Of a DNA stretch of 64,000 bases, positions 42,775-53,180 are shown piece after piece. Below the pieces are notes generated by a model, which saw nothing but the letters and a program-made list of their open reading frames with translations, made no database searches and was not told where the DNA came from. Origin of the DNA: Rhynchopus sp. YZ270_cl-10 (Eukaryota; Euglenozoa; Diplonemea; Diplonemida; Diplonemidae); assembly GCA_964035575.1 (NCBI GenBank), contig OZ037837.1, positions 1,116,001-1,180,000 of the forward strand, read 5' to 3'. Numbering within the stretch: the first letter of the stretch is position 1; each line of letters starts with the position of its first letter. Position numbers and translations under genes: made by a program.

Positions 42775-44244
42775 ATGCAGAACATGCGACAGTTCTTCCT
42801 GGGGGCAGCTGTGTCTGTAGCATTTATCTTCGTCTGGATCTCCCTGGCACCATGCCGTCAGCTACCACCGCCACCGCCTGCTTGCGATCGCATCAGTACT
42901 CCCGATCATGCACCACCATTGCGCCATCCACACACACCCGAGAAGGCGAAGCCGAAGAAGGAAGCTCCGAGGCCCTCCGTTGCGCCCGAGTTTGCAGGGC
43001 AGTATGAGTTCTACATGACAGACTCGCGGTTTGCGGAGCTGCGTGACCCGAAGTGGTTGATTGAAAAGGATATCGTTGCCTGGCCGACGTGGGTCCTCAC
43101 TGCACTTAACAACTACGCATACTGCAAGAAGCACGGATACGACATCACACTATGGGCGACCCCTAGCCCAGCCGTTTCCAACTACAGCAACCGCGGCTGG
43201 GGCAATGCCCTTGCCGCACAGTACATCAGCTCGCGCTCCCAACAAGGTGGCTGGCCTGACCGGGACTGGCTGATCTACCTCGACTCTGACAGCTATGTAA
43301 GACGAGTTGACACTCGGGTGGAGGAATTCTTGTCAGCACACCCGATGTACACACCCCTGGAGGCAGAGGACGCACAGTCGAGCCTCTTGCTGAAGGAGGA
43401 GGGGAACACACCAAAGGCACTGAAAAAGGCACGCAAGGTGGTGAACGCAACCGAAGAAGTGTTCGCCCTCCTGGCTGCAGAGGTGCCTCTCCCTGTAGTG
43501 CTTCAAGGCATTGCACCGGATTCGTGGGTCAACACTGGCGTGATTTTTTTTAACCTTCGTCACAAACTGTCAAACTTCCTATTAACAGAGTGGACCCGCT
43601 CGGTCACCTCAGGGATATGTGACGGTAGATTCCGATTTGATAGGATTGCTGAACAGACCTGCCTGAATACGATGTTCTTCGCGAAAAACGAACAGTTTGG
43701 GTATATGAAGCACATCGCCCTGCAAGAAGACCCCGCGAGGTTCAATTCACCTGTGGGTGACTACGTTCGACACACCTGGGGGGGCAACAGCGGTGGCTTC
43801 ACGTTTCTTCTCTTCGGAAGCGAGCTGATCAGTATGGGGTACAGATCGACGCGGCAGATCCACAACCTGCTCCGGGAGATGGTGGCGTCTGGAGCTGTCC
43901 GCCCACTGCCGATGGTGCTCGGGGAGAAGGCGCCTGCGTACATTGTGAACGATGACAACTGGGACATCCAGACCGAGGAGATGGCGCAGCAAGCGGACAT
44001 CCTTGTCCGCAGCAGCTGGCAGCCTGCCTTCTCACGCAGCCCCGCCATCGGTACCTTCCTTCCTGTCGTTGCTGCTTCATCCAGCGAATGTCTTGTCACC
44101 GCACACCGTGATCACACCTGCTCAGCTATCGTATGGAGGGTACGGGACAATATGCGAGGTGATTGCTTCTGCTATTCTGACCTACAGAGCCCCGAGCTCG
44201 TCACCGAGCCCTTCACCGTGACGTGGACCCCGCGGGTTCTTTAG
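42775..44244 (+). CDS. type II membrane glycosyltransferase (GT34-like)
   Basis: 489 residues. A short cytoplasmic N-terminus, a single membrane anchor (about 5-24: QFFLGAAVSVAFIFVWI) and a Pro-rich stem indicate a Golgi-type type II protein. The catalytic domain begins around 70: LTALNNYAYCKKHGYDITLW matches the start of GMA12/MNN10-type transferases. DWLIYLDSDSYV (around 170) holds the DxD metal/nucleotide-sugar motif. NTGVIFFN (around 253) and HTWGGNSGG (around 340) fit later family motifs. A Cys-bearing C-terminal extension from about 425 is unassigned. The ATG at 42775 is the first; upstream in-frame codons lack one. The sugar donor and acceptor are unknown. Single intact exon. Confidence 0.85.
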   Translation: MQNMRQFFLGAAVSVAFIFVWISLAPCRQLPPPPPACDRISTPDHAPPLRHPHTPEKAKPKKEAPRPSVAPEFAGQYEFYMTDSRFAELRDPKWLIEKDIVAWPTWVLTALNNYAYCKKHGYDITLWATPSPAVSNYSNRGWGNALAAQYISSRSQQGGWPDRDWLIYLDSDSYVRRVDTRVEEFLSAHPMYTPLEAEDAQSSLLLKEEGNTPKALKKARKVVNATEEVFALLAAEVPLPVVLQGIAPDSWVNTGVIFFNLRHKLSNFLLTEWTRSVTSGICDGRFRFDRIAEQTCLNTMFFAKNEQFGYMKHIALQEDPARFNSPVGDYVRHTWGGNSGGFTFLLFGSELISMGYRSTRQIHNLLREMVASGAVRPLPMVLGEKAPAYIVNDDNWDIQTEEMAQQADILVRSSWQPAFSRSPAIGTFLPVVAASSSECLVTAHRDHTCSAIVWRVRDNMRGDCFCYSDLQSPELVTEPFTVTWTPRVL

Positions 44245-44309
44245 TGTGAGAATCACTTTATAAGGGGGGAAATTTATGGGGTCTAGTGGTGGAGGGTACG
44301 ATGGGATGC

Positions 44310-44420
44310 AAAAAAAAAAATGTTGCCAAAAATATTACCTATATTCTCGAACTTTTCTACCGATGTGATTTTTCATTGGACGCATCACCCATTGTATTAG
44401 AACAAGATAGAAAAGAGACA
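44310..44420 (+). repeat. fragment of a repeated element, copy 2
   Basis: Encodes NITYILELFYRCDFSLDASP, homologous to the minus-strand fragment at 15070-15160. The frame stays open to about 44570 without recognisable domains. Confidence 0.45.
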
Positions 44421-44786
44421 GTATTTATTTCCGAACACACACACACACTATTGCAATCATTCAATCCGAAAGAGACCGATCATTTCGGGTTGTATGTTGT
44501 TTCTAAAAATAACATTTTTTTCTTTCCAAAATTTTTCACAAAAATGTGGTGCAGCTTTGGGAGTATACCTTAAAAGGACCCGAGGAGGACCTTTTTTTTT
44601 ACACTTTATTTTTTTTGGTGTGCAATAACACCAGACCAAACCACACCTAGAAGGAGAATCATAGGTGTAGAAAGGCTGGGGCGGAAGAAAAACGTGCGGC
44701 GTCTTTTTTTTATATCATCCAAAATCTGCCCAGCCGTATAAAAAAGCCCGATTTTGGTCTGGTTTTTAAGTGATCCATTTTTCGTT

Positions 44787-45003
44787 AAAAAAATTGTCCG
44801 ACCCCGGAATTTTTTCAGATTGCCCCGGAAATTCATATAAGCGCGTTTTCGGAGGGAAAAATTGCACCCTCGGTGTCGCAAACGCTTGCGGGCGTGCCCG
44901 CAATCATCCTCGGAATTATTAGCCCAATTTTTTTTTTCGATTTTTATTTATTATGAAAGATCGGGTGTAAAATCGTTCAATTCCGGGGTCGGACAATTTT
45001 TTT
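44787..45003. mobile_element. 217-bp foldback element, copy 1
   Basis: Perfect 25-bp inverted arms (aaaaaaattgtccgaccccg, then gaatt; and the inverse at 44979-45003) flank 167 bp that includes ccggaaattcatataagcgc. No coding capacity. Probably a MITE or foldback element, although no target duplication is clear. Confidence 0.6.
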
Positions 45004-45359
45004 TTTATGCACCTGTGGTTTTCTGAAGAAAAATCGTGAGGGGGGTGGTTTTCAGTAGGTTCCTTAAGGTTTTCCCTTATCACACCCATTTCCTTAAGGA
45101 TTTCCCTTGTAAAACGGGGTTTTCCTTCTAATGACCAAGATGTTTCACCATGAAGTAACTTCAAGAAAGTTTTCGATTTTTTTTTTCTTTGGAATGAGGG
45201 TTCACAATATCATTCAAATAACGCCGGTTTCGTCTCGCAGAAAATTTTTCGCTGTCACTAGTATTTGTGCGGGAAGTTGGCCCGTTTTGCTAAGGAATTT
45301 ACCTGTATTAGTACCTAATAGCCATGGTCTGGTTTTTATGTAACTTCAACTCCACTAAA

Positions 45360-45600
45360 GTTTTCGATTTTTATTTTATTTTATTGGGCGGAGTCCGGAA
45401 ATGCATATAGGCTAAATTTTTTGGGCGTTTGTTGACACTTTATTTCTTGAGTCACCGATAAGAAAACGAGAAAAAACCGACACGGCCATTTCAGAAAAAA
45501 TATTTTTTTTATTTTTTTGAGATTTTTATTTCTTTTGAAAGCGCGGTTTCGAAACGTTTAATTCCGGTGTCGGACGATAAAAAATATGCATCTCACATTT
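45360..45600. repeat. related foldback element, copy 2 (diverged)
   Basis: Contains ggagtccggaaatgcatata and, at its right end, gtttaattccggtgtcggac, matching the inside and right arm of the 44787 element. The left arm is degraded. The DNA between the two copies (45004-45360) is AT-rich and non-coding. Confidence 0.5.
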
Positions 45601-46046
45601 CTGAGTGAAAAATATGAAAAAGTATACGGCTAGCGAGATTTTGGATGATATACCTTTTTTTGATAACGTACGTCACGTAACTAGGGTGATTGAAGTGGGC
45701 CTGGGCCCATTTTTCACTTTTTACCACCGATTTAAAGCAATCACCACCGATCACCTACCGACCACCATCGATCACCGCAGACCAAATTGTGCCGCTCTTC
45801 AGGTATGTTTTTGTGCACCCATTTTGCACACACACCTCACGGACCGTATCCTGGGTTTGCCTTATCGCCAATACTCATGAGTTTTTGACTTTGTCTGCTG
45901 AGCCTCCAGCATCTCCTCCTCCTCCCCCTCCCCCCCCTCCTCCCCCTTTCTCCGCATCATCTCTCCCCTGCCTTCCCTTTCTTCGAAGAAGCTAAAGCCT
46001 TATTACGCTAAACACTTCTGGCACTCCCTTTTGCACACGGTTTGCT
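45600..46046. other. spacer with a polypyrimidine tract
   Basis: Mostly unique sequence with gatcaccg(a/c)-type short repeats (45730-45780) and a strong CT tract at 45907-45970 (cctcctcctccccctccccc). No gene is supported. Confidence 0.5.
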
Positions 46047-46600
46047 GCTTCCAATCACCGTCACGACCCTTCAGGAGTCTTCTTTAGGTAGCGTGCGCAC
46101 CCTTTTTTGTTGCAATATTCCAACGCACCACTGCACCTATGATACGCTGAGGCTCCGCACGCACTGTTTCCTCGATGCGCATCCTTAGCCCCCCCTTGTC
46201 GTCCGTCTCCTCCGGATCCCGCATCTCTTCAGATGCCTTTGTACGACAGGTCCATTTTCTTGAGAAGAACAGCACAGTGGCTGCCTTGTGGTCGCCCAAC
46301 CAAGAGGAAAGCACGCTTGCGAGAATCCACAAAAAAAATAAAATAAAATGGAATGTCCTCCTTAAAGAAGCTGAATATGCCGTATTTTTGCTGCCCAGGC
46401 ACCGCTTGGGGCACCTTCAGTGTGTATATTCTGTCATCTTATTTTATGGTTCTGGAGGGGTCCCACGAAGGCCTGTCCATTTGTTACAATTGCATCACCG
46501 TCACGACCCTGCGGGGTCTTCTTTTGGGTGGCGTGCAGGGGTCTTCTTTTGGGTGGCGTGTGCACCCCCCCTTTTTTTTTTTCAATGTGCAATATTCCGA
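46047..46600. repeat. pair of direct repeats around a minus-strand open stretch
   Basis: atcaccgtcacgacccttca then gagtcttctttaggtagcgt (46047-46110) recurs in altered form at 46492-46600, there with an internal doubling (gggtcttcttttgggtggcg twice). Between them the minus strand is open (46084-46332) with a charged peptide (MRDPEETDDKGGLRMRIEET). This might be a decayed coding fragment, but no family is recognised. Confidence 0.4.
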
Positions 46601-46959
46601 GCACGAATACTGGTTTCAATACACACAACACTTCTTTCAGGTTCGATAAGCCGGAAACATGAAGGCTGCACCACAGAGGCCTGGTATTTGCAATGGAAGT
46701 GACCACACATTCTGGAGACACTAAGTTGGCGCACCTCAACTCAAGTGCCAGCAACTGTACACAGAAATCGCCCTTTGCTAACAATGACTGCCGATCATCA
46801 CCGACCACCAGGGATCACCACCAAGGTCAACGTCACTCAGCCTAGTAATGCGGAAAAATATACGTAAAAAAAGTGGCGTACCTTCTACATCCCTCTGAGA
46901 GGAGTAAATTTTTTTTTTAAAGTGGGTGTTTTTCGCCAACAAAAACGAAAAACAAAACA

Positions 46960-47868
46960 ATAACGCGAAGACCTGTTCGACAAGTAAACTTCACAAACGT
47001 TTTCCCCTCCATCCCTCATATTTTGATACTAACTCGCCGTGTGCGCTGTGCTCCACCCATACCCACACAGCACAACGGACGTCCACGAAACGGAGATAGG
47101 GAGTAGCGACGGCTGTGCAGACACCTTTGCATTGGTTGGGTGTATTCCAGACCAGCAATAGCTGCAGTGCAGCTGCACTAATGCAGACAAGATGGCAATG
47201 GTGCACCGCCTTTGTGCTTGAGATGAGCATTGTGTCGATAACTGTGCTTTTGCACACATTCACTTTATGCAAGCCAAGTTCTTCGCAACCATGTGGATAG
47301 GGTGTGAAGAGGGTGTGCAAGGCTTAAAGACATCGCAAAGCAACAAAGCACTTCGCATGGTCGAGTGGTACATTGTCTGCTTCTCGGCCGTCGTTGTGGT
47401 GATGCTGGGGTGGAACAGGGACGTGCCCAGCCATGGGGTGCTTTCGTGCATTTGTCTGGCACCTCGGCTTGCCGTGGTTGCAGCACGAGAGCACCTTTGG
47501 CGTTCTTGCTGGGGTGGGTGGGGTGGGGTGCGCTGGTGTGGGGTGCCTATCTTGGGTGGTGTTTTTATTCAGTGTGTGGGTTCACTTTCGCGACATGGCA
47601 CTGTGTCGTCTGTGTCTCTCAGGCAGGTGGCAGCTGTGCACATCTCCCCACTTACCCTGGGAGTGGTAGAGGGGCAGCGGGGTGTGTGGGAGGAGGGGGA
47701 GAGGCAGTGGGTGGGATCGCAGCAGCGGTTGTGCATGCTTCGGAGGAGGCAACCGATGCACGACACGGCCAACGATAGGTGGCAAGTGAAATGACAAGCG
47801 ATTCACTTGTCAATGGCAGATAATATCACACTCACAATCCACACACAGATCTCAGAAAACACAGAAAA
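46960..47868 (+). promoter_or_regulatory. leader block of the 47869 B gene
   Basis: M2 (46960-47095), M3 (47180-47390), M1 core (47435-47507), B-type tail (about 47632-47700) and a short AC-rich 5' UTR (cacactcacaatccacacac) before the ATG. The spacer 46600-46960 holds nothing recognisable. Confidence 0.5.
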
Positions 47869-49608
47869 ATGAAGCGTTCCTCCGTGAGTGAGTCCCCCAC
47901 CACAAAGAAGTCCCGGGTAGACAGCCCTGCACCCTCCCACCTCTCCGAAACACACAACATGGTGCCTGACACGCAGCCACAGATGCCGAGCTGTGAGAAC
48001 TGTGGCGTGCCTGCACAGCTGCAGTGCGGGATGTGCGTGGAGCTGTTCTTCTGCGACAAGCCTGCATGCTATGACGCTTGCCACACAAGGCCACGTGACC
48101 GTGAGGCACATCGCGCTTCTGTGACTGCGTTCGGGACATCGTCGAAGTGTGCACATCACCCAGGCCAAGAGCTGTCCCTCGTCTGTGAAGACCCTGCGTG
48201 TGGAGACGCGTTGATCTGCATGCATTGTGCTTACTTCGGACATACGGGACACAAGACAGTTGACATCACAAACTACATGAAACGCCAGTGCAACATCCTC
48301 TGCTCACACGTGTCAGACCTGACAACTCAGCGGACTGCTGCAAAGGAGAAGTGCCGTGTGCTTGAGGCACTCCCACCCACGGAGGACAGGTACAAAGACC
48401 TTCTCCTGCAGACAAACGTCGAGCACCTTGTGATGCGTGAGGATGTGTCGCGCAACGAAGTCATGTGTGAGGAGGAGTTGGCACGGAGCTTCCTCACACA
48501 GGCACTCAGTCGTGAAGGGGAGGTGTGTGCACTGAAGACGTTTGTTGCGAAGGCAGGACACGTGATTGCTGAGTGCGAGGCGGTGTGCCAGCTTGGGGAC
48601 GACCAGGTGTTGCGTGCGGTCACAGAGTCGCAGGTTGTTGTGCGAAGCATCAACAGCATGGCAGCGAGTGGAGACCGCCACCGCCTTGTGGGTGCTGCAC
48701 ACCCACACACAACGTTTTCCCTGAAGCTGCCTGTTTCGAACGTGCACGACGCCCTTGCCCAGATGTCTGCGATTGTTGTGCCTGTCCTTGTGCAGGGGTT
48801 GGATGGAGTGGAACACGAGATTGAGGTGAGTGTGGATGACACGGGCAGGGACTTGCGTCGGAAGGTGGCGTCTGCAGTGGGGTTGCGTGAAGACTGCTTC
48901 GACATGACTTTCGGAGATGAAGTGATTGCAGAAGGAGAGGACGTGGTGCAGCTGAGGGGTCACAGGGTTGTTGTAACGCAGGTCAGCACACAGCAGAGAA
49001 AGCAGGATGCTATTGCAGCACTAGTTGCGTTCGGTGAGACAACACTTACAGCTGAAAGGTTGAAGCAGGTGACTGATGAAGGCAATCTGACGGTGGCTTG
49101 CTTGCTCCTGCAGGCAGGAGCTGCGACTGCGATTCCAGACAACTTCTTCTCGAAAACTGCAGTGCCGTGGATGGATCTCAGTCATGCGTCTGCTGTGACT
49201 GTGATTGGGAACGAGGTACTTTATGACTGCACAGCTTTGACGAACCTCGACCTGAGTGGCTTGCAATCTGTCACCAGGATTGGGTACAGGTTCCTCCGTG
49301 GGTGCACAGCATTGTCGACAGTTGACTTGAGTGGATTGCAAGCTGTCACCAGCATTGGGAACGCGTTCCTCTGGGGGTGCACATCATTGTCGACAGTTGA
49401 TTTGAGTGGATTACAACGTGTCACCTCGATTGGGGACTGGTTCCTCTGCAAGTGCACATCATTGTTGACAGTTGATTTGAGTGGATTCCAAGGTGTCACC
49501 AGTGTTGGACACTACTTCCTCAAGGATTGCACATCATTGAAGACCTTGCACGGAAAGGACAAGTGCAGCAATGCTGTACTCATGAAGCTACCACAACACT
49601 TACGCTAG
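47869..49608 (+). CDS. MYND/B-box-UBL-LRR protein B2
   Basis: 579 residues. The N-terminus MKRSSVSESPTTKKSR is a likely nuclear-localisation signal. A MYND-like finger (about 42-82) and B-box (about 94-130; CAHHPGQELSLVCEDPAC and H-TGH) are followed by a helical stretch (TQRTAAKEKCRVLEALPPT). A UBL lies at about 300-367 (HEIEVSVDDTGRDLRRKVAS) and is diverged from the U-family UBL. Then come the hinge (RKQDAIAALVAFGETTLT), about six LRRs of the form LSTVDLSGLQAVTSIGxxFL and the end LHGKDKCSNAVL. It ends in a double stop (TAG TGA). The domain order suggests a TRIM-like adaptor without a RING; the function is inferred only. Confidence 0.85.
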   Translation: MKRSSVSESPTTKKSRVDSPAPSHLSETHNMVPDTQPQMPSCENCGVPAQLQCGMCVELFFCDKPACYDACHTRPRDREAHRASVTAFGTSSKCAHHPGQELSLVCEDPACGDALICMHCAYFGHTGHKTVDITNYMKRQCNILCSHVSDLTTQRTAAKEKCRVLEALPPTEDRYKDLLLQTNVEHLVMREDVSRNEVMCEEELARSFLTQALSREGEVCALKTFVAKAGHVIAECEAVCQLGDDQVLRAVTESQVVVRSINSMAASGDRHRLVGAAHPHTTFSLKLPVSNVHDALAQMSAIVVPVLVQGLDGVEHEIEVSVDDTGRDLRRKVASAVGLREDCFDMTFGDEVIAEGEDVVQLRGHRVVVTQVSTQQRKQDAIAALVAFGETTLTAERLKQVTDEGNLTVACLLLQAGAATAIPDNFFSKTAVPWMDLSHASAVTVIGNEVLYDCTALTNLDLSGLQSVTRIGYRFLRGCTALSTVDLSGLQAVTSIGNAFLWGCTSLSTVDLSGLQRVTSIGDWFLCKCTSLLTVDLSGFQGVTSVGHYFLKDCTSLKTLHGKDKCSNAVLMKLPQHLR

Positions 49609-50450
49609 TGACAGCAAGTAAGCGTTCACTTTTTAGCAGTTGTTGTTGTGCATCTTCACCCCTCGCACTGTGTGGTCAGCTGCACGACGGCTGCTCTGCA
49701 CTGTGCTGAGGTGTGCTTCTTTATTATTTTTGGGAGGTGGTGACAGAGTGAGGTGGGGTTTGTTGGGATGAGCCATACGAAACAATTGGGAGGATTTGAG
49801 AGGGTTGGCTGGGTGTTGTGAACAACAGAGCATTTCTTTGGGGTTTGGGTGAGGGAAGGTGAGGGTGGGGTCCTTCTTAGGATCAGAAGTGTGTCCACTA
49901 AATTAGTTTTTTTTCCTCTTGAGTTTTGGATGTTTGGAACACTGCTGCTTAAGAGGTTGCGTATACATTAGTATTTCCAGTCAAAAACACCACAATTTCA
50001 TCCGAAGTTGGGTTTTCAGACCGAAATGACCTTTGTTTACGAGTTTAGGTTCATATTTTGTGGAAATTTAAGTCACTGGCATTTTGTCCATTGTTCCGTA
50101 TACCCCCCACCACAAGCCGGGATGGCTCGGAAATGCAACAAAGCGACCTCTTGGGCGGGAAAAAAACCAGAGGAAGTTTCCTGGCAAAACATAGAGTGTG
50201 AACAAGATAAAACAATAAGCTCGCGTTTCTTTTATCGAACAGATTTTATTCTCCGCCCCGTACCCAAAACGTAAACACCACTTTGAATCAGAAAAAAAAT
50301 ATTTTCAAAGTGCGGCTTCCTGTCTCGATTCTTCCTGAAGTGCACTCTGCTCAGAAGAAACGGTTCTTAGAAAAGACTACAGGCTTGTTGTGTTGTCCTC
50401 CACACCCCACAACCACACACAGAGCTAACACAAAAGCCACGACAAAATAA
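49609..50450 (+). other. B-type 3' module and spacer
   Basis: The shared B 3' module ends at about 49940. From there to about 50390 the sequence is unique. Around 50210 ttcttttatcgaacagattt resembles the FYRxDF fragment seen at 15070 and 44310. The last 50 bp (ccacaaccacacacagagct) are a diverged form of the CA-rich U-family 5' UTR. Confidence 0.55.
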
Positions 50451-51476
50451 ATGGACGTGCACTTTGAGGATTTCAGAGCGAATCTGCACACAGTCGAGGT
50501 GGATGCAGATGACACAGTGGAGGGCTTGCGGCGGAAGGTGGCGACTGCAGCAGGGTTGGCTGAAGACGGCTTTTGCATGAGTTTCGGGGGCGAAGCGATG
50601 GGAGAAGGAGCGGGCTTGACGCAGCTGAGTGCTGGAGACACAATCGTCCTCACGAAGACGCAGAAGCAAGAAGCCCTTGCAGAGCTTCATGCGTTGGGTG
50701 AGACCGATATCACACCGGAGAGGCTGGAGACTGTGGAGGATCCTGTGGTGGCGTGTTTGCTTCTGCAGGCGGAGGTTGCGACTGTCATTCCGTATTGCTT
50801 TTTGGCAGACACAACGTTAACAACACTTGATCTCAGTGCTGAGTCCATTGTGACTCACATTAGAGACAGGTTCCTGTGCAGCTGCACCTCGTTGACAAGT
50901 GTCGACTTGTCTGGGTTGAGCAATGTCACGCAGGTGGGTGCACTCTTCCTTGGGTTCTGCACCAGCTTAACTACCCTGGATTTGGCACCACTCCGCAATA
51001 TGACGCAGATTGACAACAACTTTCTTTTCGGCTGCAAGAGCTTAACCAACGTCGATTTATCCCCACTCAGCAATGTGACGCAGGTTGGTATGCAGTTCCT
51101 GGGGAACTGCCCCAGTTTAGCGACCCTTGATTTGTCGCCACTCAGCAAGGTGACGCAAGTTGGTTCATACTTCCTCGAGGCGTGCAGCAGTTTAACGACC
51201 CTCAATTTATCACCACTCAGCAATGTGACGCGGGTGGAAGCGCACTTCCTGACAAATTGTAGCAGCTTAACTACTCTGGATTTGTCCCCACTGAGCAGGA
51301 TTACGTATTTTGGTCAGGATTGGAGTGGGACGAATTTTGCTGCTGGCTGCACTTCGTTGACGAGCATTTACCTTTCGGGATGCAGCAGTGTTGTGTCTGA
51401 CGAAGTGAGGAAGTGCGAGCTGAGGCATCTTGTGGTTGGTGAAGAAGGCCAAGAAGCTGAGGGAGCTTGTGGTTGA
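50451..51476 (+). CDS. divergent UBL-LRR protein U6
   Basis: 341 residues as read. The UBL (MDVHFEDFRANLHTVEVDAD, to about 73) has clearly diverged from the other U genes; the hinge is nearly identical. About seven LRRs use VTQVGxxFLxxC. The C-terminal tail is out of frame: +1-shifted codons downstream (51440-51545) read LRELVVEARPKRSRDESPE then KRQRHAQ and a stop, equivalent to the family tail. The join region has a near-repeat (gaggcatcttgtggtt / gagggagcttgtggtt), suggesting a small local duplication broke the frame. Alternatively there is a sequencing error or a tiny intron. Its 3' flank lacks the U module and stem-loop. Confidence 0.75.
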   Translation: MDVHFEDFRANLHTVEVDADDTVEGLRRKVATAAGLAEDGFCMSFGGEAMGEGAGLTQLSAGDTIVLTKTQKQEALAELHALGETDITPERLETVEDPVVACLLLQAEVATVIPYCFLADTTLTTLDLSAESIVTHIRDRFLCSCTSLTSVDLSGLSNVTQVGALFLGFCTSLTTLDLAPLRNMTQIDNNFLFGCKSLTNVDLSPLSNVTQVGMQFLGNCPSLATLDLSPLSKVTQVGSYFLEACSSLTTLNLSPLSNVTRVEAHFLTNCSSLTTLDLSPLSRITYFGQDWSGTNFAAGCTSLTSIYLSGCSSVVSDEVRKCELRHLVVGEEGQEAEGACG

Positions 51477-51545
51477 AGCACGTCCAAAACGAAGCAGAGA
51501 CGAATCCCCCGAGGAAAGCCAGAAGCGACAGAGACACGCACAATG

Positions 51546-51924
51546 ACAGCACCCATATCCCGACCACCCAGAAAACCCCGGGCAGTTCCGAGCCAATCCC
51601 ATGACTGACACGCTGGAGAGGCCCTGGCCAAGCATGGAGTGTTAGGGTAAATATATACGCTGCACAGATAGATCAGAGACCCCACCCGATATGTTTTCAC
51701 TTTACTCTTTTGTGTTCCGCCTCCTACACCCCCATTTTCTATACTTCAGGCAATAATCACAATCATCACACTCTGACACAATCCGCGTGTACTGGAAACA
51801 ATCAATTTGAAAAGTGGAAGCGTGCAACGCAACAACTGTCGAGATCTGATCAAGCGGAACGGATACATTCTTTTTGTACGAGTATGCAATACGTCTGTAA
51901 ATGAAAGATGTTCACGTGATGACG
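51546..51924. other. non-coding spacer
   Basis: Unique sequence. gtggaagcgtgcaacgcaac then gagatctgatcaagcggaac (51812-51865) resembles 19560-19615, inside the element at 19173. No gene is supported. Confidence 0.45.
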
Positions 51925-52710
51925 CGCTGGGAAGTGACCCGCCGCCTGGCCAACATCACCAAGGCAGAAGCTGCCTACGAAGGTATTGTGGTGCTGATGG
52001 GAGAGGGGAAGCCGGTGGCTGGCCGTGGGGTGCTTTCGTGCATTTGTCTGGCACCTCAGCTTGCCTGTGGTTGCAGCACGAGAGCACCTTTGGCGTTCTT
52101 CCTTGCGTGGGGTGGGTGGAGACAGCGGAGAGTGTCCTATGGGAGGCACTGCATCTTGCAGCAGGGCTGGGATGGCGGCACTCAGGTGCGTGATGGGGTT
52201 GGGTTTTGAAGGTGGGGGTTGGGGGGAATGGACAAACCTGTGCAATGTGGTGAAGGCTGCACAGCCCTGTACGCTATGGGCGCCTCCTATCGCCGTGATG
52301 ATATCAACTGGTGTTGGTTGCAGACTTCAAATCTGTAGGCGGGGTGACCCGCAGCGGTTCGATTCCGCCTTCGCGGTGCTTTTCTTTTCCCTCAAAAGTG
52401 GTCCGTTTTTGTGCCAAGACCCAACACCTTTGCACCCCTCTGGGAGCGATCTGTCAAAAGAAGGCCGAAAAACGGTGTTTTGAGCAGTTTGAAGCACTTT
52501 CCTGTTTTTCCTGCTAAAACCTCACTTTTCCCTTTGCCATATGGCGATAATGGGCGATACTAGGGAACCTGCACTCACCATTTGACCTGTTCGGAGCTCC
52601 TTGGCGTTCACCTTCATCTAGAAGCACGCCGCATAGCTTCGACTACGTGTGGAGCTTCCGACACAACTGTGTCCTGCACCTCTATACACTTTGCACAGAG
52701 GTGCTGGCAC
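51925..52710 (+). repeat. duplicated block with tRNA-Sec, copy 2
   Basis: Second copy of the block at 16146. It starts around gacccgccgcctggccaaca and includes a divergent M1 core (52027-52100). A 45-bp segment at about 52645-52690 is absent from copy 1. Confidence 0.85.
52292..52378 (+). tRNA. selenocysteine tRNA (anticodon UCA), copy 2
   Basis: All 87 bases match the copy at 16516. The terminator differs slightly (ctttt after the discriminator G instead of ttttt), still with a run of four T. Confidence 0.93.
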
Positions 52711-53180
52711 ATCTTATAGTGCAGCGTCTGTGGGCTATGGGCTTTACAATGCCTTCATTTCGGTTGCGTCACCCTTTTCACGACGAAACTTGCTGGTCAG
52801 AAGTGAATCATTCACCCAAAAAGGTTATTTCTAAGAAAGCCACAACGTTCTGCTTTCTGTTTGGTGGCTGCGCATTACCTATGCATTTTTGGGAACCCTG
52901 GACACATTGCCACAGCCACTTACACAAGAAGTCGAGCGCTGTGCAGGCAGGTCAGCTGTTGACCATAAAGCGCGTCTGACCCTTCCAGTGCGGCAGGGGG
53001 GAGGAAGGGTTTGAGACAGTGGCTCTTTGTTCTAGCCTTCGTGTGCAGGGGAGGTGTTGGTTCAAGCAACGTAGGTATTCCTTGTTCCTTCGAGGGATGC
53101 AAGGGCGACGAGGCGGAACTGGAACGAAAAATCCAATAAAGGAGGGAAAAGGCACAGTCAGCCCAGAGCCACTCAATGCC
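52711..53180. other. unique spacer
   Basis: No gene or known repeat is recognised. The tract 53060-53110 is purine-rich. At about 53180 the sequence joins the shared leader (ggggcacggtgcactgggtg). Confidence 0.45.
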
